Under the pieces are notes generated by a model. That model ran no database searches. It saw nothing but the letters and a program-made list of their open reading frames with translations, and was not told the origin of the DNA. A DNA stretch of 64,000 nucleotides from Plumapathes pennacea (Eukaryota > Cnidaria > Anthozoa > Antipatharia > Myriopathidae), in the NCBI GenBank assembly GCA_964036295.1, contig OZ038466.1, positions 22,868,597-22,932,596 on the forward strand. Reading direction: 5' to 3'. Made by a program: the position numbers and the translations under genes. Position 1 is the first letter of the stretch, and the number at the start of each line of letters is the position of its first letter. Shown here piece by piece: positions 35,640 through 45,379 of this stretch.

Positions 35640-38600
35640 GCTCGGACCGGAGCCTCAAATTGAATCTTTGCATCCTTTGCCAACGCCCTATGCTTCTGTT
35701 CAACGACAAGGGTGGGGTCGCGGCATATCGGTAGAGCGTCCTCAAAGCGAGTTTTCCGATTCTTTGCCAACGCCTAAGGCTTTTACTCAAAGCCTTCGCG
35801 AAGACGGAGTTTGCAGGAAAGAAGCGACGACAGCCTGATGAAGACGGGCACAGACTTTATGAACAGGATTTTTCGACAAACTCCGCATGTCGACTCCAAA
35901 GTTGGACAGGACACGAACCCTGAGGATGTGCGCCTGGTTAAGAAACTACGGAGCAAAAGTGAAAAACAAGAAGTGGACGATAATGAGTTAAAGGGAATTG
36001 GTTCGACACTTGCAATGATTAAACAACAAACGCAAAGACCATCAACTGACAGTTGAAACTGAAACAGCATCGCACGACAGCGAAATGATAAAACAGCATC
36101 AACTTATAGATTCTGAAATCCATCAAGGAGAAACAGATATCGGCAGCGAAAAGGCATCAAAGGAGAAAATTAATCCTGCCATTGGCAGTGATAAACTGAA
36201 GGAGGAGCCAAGAGGCAAAGCAGCTGGAATGAAATTAAATGGTGAAATGAAGGTTGCAATAATGGTTCTGCATTACACACAAGATTCGTCCCGGATAAAG
36301 ATGAAGACAGTCTATTTCACACCACGCCGCTGAAACCACCCGCATACTATGAACAGAAGGCCAAAACATCATTTTCACTGCTCATACGACAAAAACGAGA
36401 AGAGTCAGAGAAAGAAAACAAATCGACTCAAGCAGAAAGTCCCATAGTCCCGCTTTCACCGAACATTAGATGTCATGACGACCGTTCTTGTCGAGGAAGA
36501 TGCACACTGGAACGAGAGGCTGGTCCAACTAACGACTCCCTACAGTGTTTCTGTGACAATGAATGCGAGATATTCCAAGACTGCTGTGCAGATTACGATC
36601 ATCACTGTCCCACTAACCGCAATATGACGTCACCAGCATCACCGGATGTTCAGTGGCAGTGCGCTTTCCAAGGAGGGCGGGCTCACGACATGCAATTTGC
36701 CGGAATTTGGATGATCAGCTCGTGCCCAAAATACTGGCCAAATGAAATAGTGCCGTCCAACTGCCTTCTTTTTCCTGCAGACGCTGGGAAAGAATACAAT
36801 GGTGCCGTACCAGTGACCACTAGTAACGGCAAAACGTTCAAGAATCATTTCTGCGCTCAGTGCAACGGGATCAAACCAGACGACATGATCTATTATGATC
36901 TCTATTATCATAGTGAGTGTAAACAGGCAGAGCCGACTAATTGTCCCCTCCGGTGGATGCCGTCCAATGCCATTCACAGAAGATACTGCTTGAAGTTCTA
37001 CTCTTCTTGTTTGTCAAGTAACATTTCTGCGTATGTCCGATATCAGTGTAAAAATGGAACTTTCCGAGTTGTCAATTAGGAGAACAATAACTTTAAAAAT
37101 CGTTTCTGCTTGAAGTGTTATGGGCGATTTCGGTCAGTTCGGTACACTTGTGGTCCTGCGAAAATTGATATCCATAGGGGACCTTCTCGGGGATATTTTA
37201 TACAACTATTTAACAGACAAAAGGAACCTGTTAATTCTCATGAACCTGTTCGTGTCAGGCACTGCTCTGATCGAGAAGGGTTTGATTCCATCTTACAAAC
37301 TTGCCGCCCGGGTGTTATCAGCTCCTCAACAAACGTCAAGTTGGACAAGCTTGCTGTCGCCATCTGGATGAAACCTCACAACACGCAACCAAACCGAACT
37401 GCGTTCAATCAGCAACATATCTTGGATTCTCTGCTCACTTATTTTGGCATCCAACCCTCGCAAGTCTTCAATTTTCAAATCCAGAAAATGTTCAATGCTT
37501 TTATCGTCTCCTATAATCTGGACACACGACGAAGCGGAGAAACCAAATGACGAGAGACACTACAGCGCCTCACAGCATAGACAACCTCCTGAACTTTACA
37601 AGTATAATTACCGTCCAAATAGCCACTGACACGTACGACTTTTACAAAGTCACCTCCAGGTTATTTGCTTGTATCGATGAGCAAGAATTTCAGCCCAGTG
37701 AGTACACGGTACTGACGTCATCCCCGCCAGCGGTTTACATCAATCAGTCACGCGAGATATTTTACTCGTACCAGTACTTCGCCAACAGCACAAAGAATAC
37801 AGGTGATCGAGTCATTCCTGTTGGAAGCATTTTTGTGTGCAGACAGTACCTGACAAGCAATTGCTCCGGTGCGTACCTTCCTTTACAAGAAGACGAGTAT
37901 ACTGTCTTCCCAAACGGCTCTCTTTATCGTAACATTTCAAGAGAATGTTTCGCGCGTGGAAGTTACGATATACGAAACAAGACGGCGTGGATCTGCACCA
38001 ACTATTCTGTATCTTACTCAGAAACGCGCAAGACAAACAGCAACAACACCAATGATTTGGTGTTGAGTATCCTGCCCAACATCGGTTTGTCGCTTTCCAT
38101 CTTCTCCCTCGTCCTTTATCTGATGACTTATTGTCTTTTCTCTGAACTGCGCACATTGCCCGGTATCAACGTCATGAACCTGTCATTCTCGCTGCTGTTG
38201 TTACAGTCAGTCTGGTTTGCCACAAGCCAAACTCGTGTACAAATCCTGTGCACTTTCATTGCTGCGTTTATTCATTATTTGGCCCTGGTGTCTTTTACGT
38301 GGATGTCCATCATTGCATTTGACACGAGGCGAGCATTCTCTAGGTCCCGGATGAGATCGCAAAGGTCACGAACAGCCAAGATCCTCAGATTCATGGCTAT
38401 TGGCTGGATTACTGCTTTGATTTTCGTGATTATCTGTGTAGTCCTAGACCAAACCAAAGTGTTCAATATTGGTTATGGAGGAGAGAACAGTTGTTTTATT
38501 CAAAACAGCAGCGCGAGCGTGTTCTTGCTCGGTATTCCAGTTGCAATTTCCATTGCATTCAACGGCTTCTTCTTCGTCAAAATTGTGCTGATAATCAGAA

Positions 38601-38947
38601 AAATAAAAAAACAAACACGAGCTGTGGCCGGCCAGTCTCGAAACCAGAGGAGCTTTCAGCTTTATGCTCGACTTGCTGCCTTAATGGGCTTTACGTGGGT
38701 TTTCGGTTTCCTGGCGTTGCTTGTCAGTGAATACTTACTGTATCCGTTTGTAGTATTCACCACGCTCCAAGGGGTATACATAGCCGCGGTGTATGTTTTC
38801 AAAACTCAAGTGAAGGAGCTGTACATGCAACGCTTCTGTTCTAAAAGTGGTAGCGTGTCGACAGACCCTGTGGTCACAAAATGCGTTGTCAGTGTTGATC
38901 GTACAGAAAAGAACACAGGAACTGCGCATTTACAGACACGATTATAA
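35640..38947 (+). pseudogene. Degenerate SMB-7TM receptor copy, inverted relative to array
   Basis: Homologous along its length to the minus-strand receptors. The N-terminal region (SLPTPKAFTQSL, DVRLVKKLRSKS) is scattered over different frames. From 36246 one frame is open through LIRQKREE, the SMB domain (SCRGRC ... CDNECEIFQDCCADY) and the Cys-rich region, until an in-frame TAG at 37077-37079. The frame reopens after it but shifts near 37,520-37,545, where about 5 extra bases sit opposite the intact genes. From 37547 a 466-codon frame is intact through all seven membrane helices to the stop at 38947, and the end still reads QTRL. The 3' flank is not shared with the array, so this is an older copy. 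A truncated 7TM-only product cannot be excluded. Confidence 0.8.
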
Positions 38948-40107
38948 TTTCTTGCGGATGTTTACGAGTTAAATGTCCGACTTATTAAAGTCGCTGGGCT
39001 ACAGGCTGTGGTATCACTTTGCACCTGATTGCTTTAAATAACTCCACCAATGCTGACACCAGAAGGAGAATGATTATTCTTGAAATGTTTCCATATTTGT
39101 GCAATGCACAATTTACGGGATTGTCACTCCTTTTAAAGTAGTTGTGAACTGTAGAGTCCTACAACGGTAAGCTGCCTGGAGAGTGTTCATTTGTAATTTG
39201 TAAAACAAACAAACAAACAAATAAGAAAACCCGCTGCATTGGTTTATTAACCCATGAGTGCGCGCATGCGTGTTTGTGTGCGTGCTGTTGGGGAGGACAG
39301 TTTATGTTGGAGGGGTATAGTGACGTGGGTTGAACGAGAAGAGAGCTTAGCTTTATGTTTAGCTGCCTTTGAGTTGTCTGTGGTGGGAGTTTAAGCGTTT
39401 TCAGGCGACTTTTACGCTCCCTGTGTCCCTTGTTGTTAAGCTGTCAACGTCAACCCGACCGTTCGAATAGAGAAGGTACCGTATCAGAGAACATTTCATG
39501 GAACGATTAGAAAACAAGAAGGGCAATAGTCCTCAGGTTACTTTTGGATATGCCTTTACTCTAGCACAGGACACAAAGAATTTTGTTAGTTTTCTATCAT
39601 GTGTCACAATTTAGACAACACCACCCGCGGTCCCGCAGTAGGCGATGTGAAAGTCTTCCGCGCCCGCAGTGTGATATACGGTGAAACAATAAAACTAATT
39701 ACAGAAGACAGAAGGAACACGTGAATATCTGAAACTGACATTATCTCGGGGTCGTCGTGCTCTCGCGTCCGACTTCAAATACTTCTTTTTTACGTCGTTG
39801 TCAGGACATGGACGGCATTTCGAGAAATTGCGACAGTCGTTCTTCTTAGTAAGAGACGATGAAAGCAACGGAACCTCGGTAAAAACAGAACAAATTGAGT
39901 AACCTAGGAATAGACAAAGGGAATACGGAGACACCTTTTCTTGGTTCCTCGCGTTGCCGTCGCCGTCCTAGGCTTCCTAAACTCCCTAGCAACATAAAGT
40001 AAACGCAAGTCCAAGTGCTGTTTGGTACGAGCCTACTTGGTACGAGCCCGACACTGATGTTCAAAGGAAAAAGGATCCAGCCGAGAAGGCAGTGAAAATT
40101 ATGTGAA
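38948..40107. other. Intergenic between convergent pseudogene and receptor A1
   Basis: No gene recognised. An (AAAC)n run lies at about 39,205-39,225. Confidence 0.5.
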
Positions 40108-40901
40108 AGCAGAGTGCGTCGCTGGTGTGAGGTTCCTTACACAGGTATGGTTCTTGACTATCAACTCTACGAGTGGACTGAATGAAGCTCTGTTCTGTTA
40201 ATAGGTGTTTAGTGGGTGGTGTTATAATCTCGTGTCCGCGGTTGCTTAAAGTCATAACGACACCATCACATACGCCACTTCTCCCTTTCCAATTACTCAC
40301 AAGCCAGGGTCCACTCCTTCCCCACACACAGTATACACACACACACACATGGACAAGGTTTTATTATTTTACACAACAGAACTCGATCTTAAGGGACATC
40401 AGGTTAATCATTAAGGACACCCGTTCACGGACATGTCAGTTAGTTTGTCCCGACACCGGATAATACGGACAACGGACACTCTTTCAGTATGATAGTTTCA
40501 TACAACACCAACCTAGTTAGTACGGACACTGTGTCTGGTCCTGATCTTCAAATAACTCTACGACCACACTAAGTCTACATGGTACACCACATGGATTTAC
40601 AGCGCCTTATGAAGAACATCATAACTTTACATTCTCTTACGAACCTAGTAGTTTAAGACGTTTTTTGATTCCTGATAAATTAACCTAGTTGTGTACATTG
40701 ATATCATTTATCATAGCTGCAATTTTAACGCAATTACAAGCGATGCAATGCGAAACGATGGAAGTTTACAGGCAACACCTAGCGAGTCTAATCGGACCGT
40801 CAATGTTTAGTGACCCGAGAAAAAACATTGTAACGACAATTCAACGTTCAACGGAAGCACACAGTTTATTGTGAACAGCCGCTATCAGTATGATAATCTG
40901 T
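40108..40901. repeat. Receptor 3'-flank duplicate, copy 1 (A1)
   Basis: First and most diverged of five copies of the block found downstream of each array receptor. Recognisable by GAGTGCGTCGCTGGTGTG, a (CA)n stretch, ACTCGATCTTAA and a cluster of TACGGACAC-type motifs, and CTACGACCACACTAAGTC. The minus-strand AATAAA at 40870-40865 is the probable poly(A) signal of A1, about 31 bp past the stop. Confidence 0.85.
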
Positions 40902-43817
40902 CTACAAACGCGTTTCTTTGTTAGCAGTTGAAGGATCCACACCCGTACGTTTTGTATTTGACACAACTATGCTTGACACATCGTTATTACTTTTATGACA
41001 AAAGCGTTTCATGTACAGCTCCTTCACTTGAGTTTTGAAAACATACACCGCGGCTATGTATACTCCTTGAAGCGTGTTGAATACAACAAACGGATACAGT
41101 AAGTATTCACTGATAAGAAAGGCCAGAAACCCGAAAATCCAAGTGAAGCCCGTGATGGCAGCAAGTCGAGCATAAAGCTGAAAGTTTCTCTGATTTCGAG
41201 ACTGGCCAGCCACGACCCGTGCTTGTTTCTTTACTTTTCTGATGATCACCACGGTTTTGACAAAGAAGAAGCCGTTGAATGCAATGGAAATTGCAACTGG
41301 AATACCGAGCAAGAACATGCTCGCGCTGCTGTTTTGAATAAAACAACTGTTCTCTCCTCCATAACCAATATTGAACACTTGGGTGTGGTCTAGGACTACA
41401 CAGATAATGACAAAAATTAAAGCAGGAATCCAGCCAATAGCCATGAATCTGAGGATCTTGGCTGTTCGTGACCTTTGCTGCCGTCTCATCCGGGTATTGC
41501 AAAATGCTCGCCACGTGTCAAATGCAATGATGGACATCCACGTAAAAGACACCAGGGCCAAATAATGAATAAACGCAGCGATGAAAGTGCACAGGATTTG
41601 TAAACGAGTTTGGCTTGTGGCAAACCAGACTGACTGTAACAACAGAAGCGAGAATGACAGGTTCATGACGTTGATACCGGGCAATGTGCGCAGTTCAGAG
41701 AAAAGACAGTAAGTCATCAGATAAAGGACGAGGGAGAATATGGAAAGCGACAGACCGATGTTGGACAGGATACTCAACACCAAATCATGGATGTTGTTGC
41801 CGCTTGTCTTGCGCGTTTTTGAGTAAGATGCAGAATATTTGATGCAGATCCATGCCGTCTTGTTTCGCACATCGTAACTTCCACGCGCGAAATATTCTCT
41901 TGAAATGTTACGATAAAGAGAGCCGTTTGGGAGGACAGTATACTCGTCTTCTTGTAAAAAACGGTATGCACCAGAGCAATTGCTTGTCAGATACTGTCTG
42001 CACACAAAAATGCTTCCAACAGGAATGACTTGATCACCTGTTCCATTTGTGCTGTTGGCGAAATACTGGTACGAATAAAATGTCTCGCGTGACTGATTGA
42101 CGTAAACCGCCGGTGGGAATGACTTCAGTACCGTGTACTCACTGGGCTGAAATTCTTGCTCATCGATACAAGCAAGTAGTCTGGAGGTGACTTTGTAAAT
42201 GTCGTACATGTCAGTGGCTACTTGAACGGTAATTACACTTGTAAAGTTTAGGAGACTATCAATGCTGTTAGGCGCTGTAGAAATGTTTCTCGTGATTTGG
42301 TTTTTCCACTTCATGTCCAGATCAAAGGACACAATAGAAGTGTTGAGTTTTTTCCGAATGTGAAAACCAAAGACTTGTGAGGGATAAATGCCAAAATTTG
42401 TAAACAGAGAATCCAAGATATGTTGCTGATCAAACGCAGTTCGGTTTGGTTGCGTTTCGTGAGGCTTCATCCAGATGGCGACAGCAAGCTTGTCTAACTT
42501 GACGTTTGGTGAGGAGCTGATAACTTCTGGGCGGCAACTTTGTTTATCGGGGCAGTGGCTTTTTTGTACAGGAGTGGGCTCCTCTTCTTTTTTAAATAAT
42601 GGCAAAAAATATGCCTTAACAATAAGTGGTGCGAATTCTTGTGGGCCACAAATGTACTTAAATTTTCCTTCACACTGCTGCAAGCAGAATCTATTTCTAA
42701 AGTTCTGGTACTTCTCGATATCGCTGACAACTCTGATTATTCCGTTTTCACACTGATATCGGACATGTGCAGACATGTTACTCGAAACACAGGAAGACTC
42801 CAAATTCAAGCAGTATCTTCTGTGAGTGCCATTGGCCGGCATCCATTTGAGGGGCCGACAGTTAACTTTGTCTGGTTCTGGTTCTTTACAATCAGACTTG
42901 TAGTAGAGACCATAATATATCATGTCGTCTGTTTTGATCCCGTTGCACTGAGCGCAGAAACGATTCTTGAACGTTTTGCCGTTGCTGGTGGTCACTGGTA
43001 CGTCACCATTGTATCCTTTCCCAGCGTCTGCAGGAAAATGAAGGCAGTTGGACCGCACTTTATCATCTGGCCAATTCCTCGGGCACGAGCTGATCATCCA
43101 GATTCCAGCATTTTTTTCCATGGGAAGTTCTCGCCATCCTTTGGAAACACACTGCCACTGAACATTCGGGGATGCTGGTGACGTCTTATTGTTAGCGGGG
43201 CAGTGATCATCATAATCTGCACAGCAGTCTTGGAACATGTCGCATTCATTGTCACAGAAACACTGTAGGGAGTCGTTAGCTGGACCAGGCTCTCGTTCTT
43301 GTGTGCACCTGCCTCGACATGAAAGCTTATCCTCACATGCGATGTTCACTGGGCGAGATTCTTGTTGGCTTGATTTGCTTGTTTTCCCTTGTTCTTCTCG
43401 TCGTTGTCGTATGAGTTGTGTGAATGATGTTCGTGGCTCACTCTTAGTTCGAACCACAACTTCAGCAGGTTGTTTCTTGAGACCCAAAACGTCTTTGCTT
43501 CGAGAACTAATACCCCGTATTTTCTTGAGTACGGCGATGCGCTGCGTGTTCTCTACGGCGTTCTTATTCTGTCCAAATTCCATGTTGCGATGAAGAGTTT
43601 TCCCAAAAAGGCCATGCTTGACTACTTCTGAGAACATTTGTTCAACGCTTTCCTTCTTGATAGCTCCGGCTTCATGAAATCGTTGATGAGAAGCATTGGG
43701 CGTTGACCGCAAAGGGCGAGAGGATTTACTTTCGTGATCTGACAATCTCCCGGCCTTGATCACCAGCAGAAGGGCTGAGACAACCAGTCCTGCTTTTATC
43801 AGAGCCAGTTTGCGCAT
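40902..43817 (-). CDS. SMB-domain Methuselah-like 7TM receptor, type A copy 1
   Basis: Single uninterrupted exon of 971 residues. A signal peptide (MRKLALIKAG plus hydrophobic LVVSALLLVI) leads a basic N-terminal region. The SMB domain is at ~161-208 with all eight SMB cysteines (SCRGRC ... QCFCDNECDMFQDCCADY ... C). A Cys-rich ectodomain (~209-430) includes FKNRFCAQCNGIK and HRRYC. An N-glycosylation-rich membrane-proximal region has CRQYLTSNCSG, with no GPS cleavage motif. The 7TM core is at ~679-938 with conserved Cys in TM3 (ILCTF) and ECL2 (NSCFIQ) and LYARLAAITGFTWIFGF in TM6. The tail ends KETRL. Compared with its paralogues it lacks about 7 residues (VFDSILQ) after CPDKQ and has an extra Gln beside a Cys in CLQQCEG. 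Class-B/adhesion-like fold by similarity; ligand unknown. Confidence 0.88.
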   Translation of the reverse strand: MRKLALIKAGLVVSALLLVIKAGRLSDHESKSSRPLRSTPNASHQRFHEAGAIKKESVEQMFSEVVKHGLFGKTLHRNMEFGQNKNAVENTQRIAVLKKIRGISSRSKDVLGLKKQPAEVVVRTKSEPRTSFTQLIRQRREEQGKTSKSSQQESRPVNIACEDKLSCRGRCTQEREPGPANDSLQCFCDNECDMFQDCCADYDDHCPANNKTSPASPNVQWQCVSKGWRELPMEKNAGIWMISSCPRNWPDDKVRSNCLHFPADAGKGYNGDVPVTTSNGKTFKNRFCAQCNGIKTDDMIYYGLYYKSDCKEPEPDKVNCRPLKWMPANGTHRRYCLNLESSCVSSNMSAHVRYQCENGIIRVVSDIEKYQNFRNRFCLQQCEGKFKYICGPQEFAPLIVKAYFLPLFKKEEEPTPVQKSHCPDKQSCRPEVISSSPNVKLDKLAVAIWMKPHETQPNRTAFDQQHILDSLFTNFGIYPSQVFGFHIRKKLNTSIVSFDLDMKWKNQITRNISTAPNSIDSLLNFTSVITVQVATDMYDIYKVTSRLLACIDEQEFQPSEYTVLKSFPPAVYVNQSRETFYSYQYFANSTNGTGDQVIPVGSIFVCRQYLTSNCSGAYRFLQEDEYTVLPNGSLYRNISREYFARGSYDVRNKTAWICIKYSASYSKTRKTSGNNIHDLVLSILSNIGLSLSIFSLVLYLMTYCLFSELRTLPGINVMNLSFSLLLLQSVWFATSQTRLQILCTFIAAFIHYLALVSFTWMSIIAFDTWRAFCNTRMRRQQRSRTAKILRFMAIGWIPALIFVIICVVLDHTQVFNIGYGGENSCFIQNSSASMFLLGIPVAISIAFNGFFFVKTVVIIRKVKKQARVVAGQSRNQRNFQLYARLAAITGFTWIFGFLAFLISEYLLYPFVVFNTLQGVYIAAVYVFKTQVKELYMKRFCHKSNNDVSSIVVSNTKRTGVDPSTANKETRL

Positions 43818-44376
43818 AGTGGTGTCGCACGAAATAATGTTCGTGTTGCGTTTTTGAAGAAGGGCATTAGATATAAATTGTTGATCAAAGTGAGAGCTTA
43901 TAATCCTGACAATCGATCTATGTAAATTTTAGACGGCGTTAATGAAAGTAATACTGGGATATTTAAAGAACGGAAACAACATGTGTGGAGTTCTTTAAGC
44001 TGAAAAAAAATTAACAGTATCGAAGAGAAACTCCTGTTTGGTAGATATGACCTAGTTGGTAAAACAACTTAGAATTTAGGAAAAAAAATCATTATTGTTC
44101 CTTTTGTTCTCACCTAATGCAATACTTTGATTGATGGATCTAGATGACTGTCAACATTTGTGTTATAGCTGATTGGTGTCATGCCGCCAACAACCTCTAA
44201 GTATATCGTTGTGACGCCGTTATTGATGTTTTTGCATTAGCAGGCGCCCTTCCTCTTAATTGCCTTTTAACAATTACACATCCTTTAGTATAAACATATA
44301 TCGATCAATTCCAGCTGTTACCTTCTCCCCTCTCCCCTCTCCCCTCTCTTCTTGGGTGGGGGGGCCGCCAAAAGGA
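43818..44376. repeat. Type A 5'-flank duplicate, copy 1
   Basis: Upstream region of A1, matching 54,300-54,873 upstream of A2. The minus strand has a TATAAG about 80 bp before the start codon and a pyrimidine-rich (CTCCC)n stretch at about 44,323-44,350. Confidence 0.8.
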
Positions 44377-45379
44377 GAGTTCGTCTCAATTAGTCCGCAC
44401 TTCTACCGACTGGTGCATTTGCAAAAAAAACAAAACTATATTGCAAAGTGAATGGGTGAAACTCAAAACGGACATAGAACCGACACGGCATAGTGTTTGA
44501 ACTCAAAGGCAAGTCATCACTTCGACAACCGATCGCATACCCGGCCAGTTTCCGTCTCTTTTGCCCGGGGAGCGAGAATTCGTAATTTCTGAGTGCGTCG
44601 CTGGTGTGTGGTTCTTTACACAGGTATGGCTCTTGACTAACTCTACGAGTGGACTAAATGAGGCAATGTGCTGTTAAAAGGTGATTAGTGGTCTTATGAT
44701 CTTTTGTCCGCGGTTACTAAATGTCATAAGGACACTGCCACATACGCCACTTCTCCCCATTCCTCTCATCTCCCCACCCGTCACATTGAAAGCGGTCTGT
44801 TATTATTATAAGCAACGGCCCACTCCTTCCCCCACAAAGTATACATATACATACACACGGACAAGGTTTTAATATTTTACACAGTAGAACTCGATCTTAA
44901 AGGGACACCCGGTTAATCATTACGGACACCCGTTATCACGGACATGTTATTTTGACCCGACACTGGACAATACGGACAACGTGTCGTCGTGTGCGGTAAT
45001 ACGGACACTGTGTCTGGTCCCGATATTCAAATAACTCTACGACCACACTAAGTCTACATGGTACACCATATGGATTTACAGCGTCTATGAAGAACATCAT
45101 AACTTTACATTCTCTTACGAACCTAGTAGTTTAAGACGTTTTTTGATTCCTGATAAAGTTACATTGTATACATTAATATCGTTCATCATAGTTGTAATTT
45201 TAACACAATTACAAGCGATAATACGAAACGATAGCAGTTTACAGTCAGCAGCCCAGCCAGTCTAAGTAATCGGACAGTCACTGTTTACTGACCCGAGAAC
45301 AAACACTGTAACGACAATTCAACGTTCAACGGAAGCACACAGTTTATTGTGAACAGCCGCGCTGTCAGTAATAATCTGT
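44377..45379. repeat. Receptor 3'-flank duplicate, copy 2 (B1)
   Basis: Begins at the shared junction sequence GTTCGTCTCAATTAGTCCGC and runs to the B1 stop codon. Contains the TACGGACAC-rich segment and a minus-strand AATAAA at 45358-45353. Confidence 0.9.
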
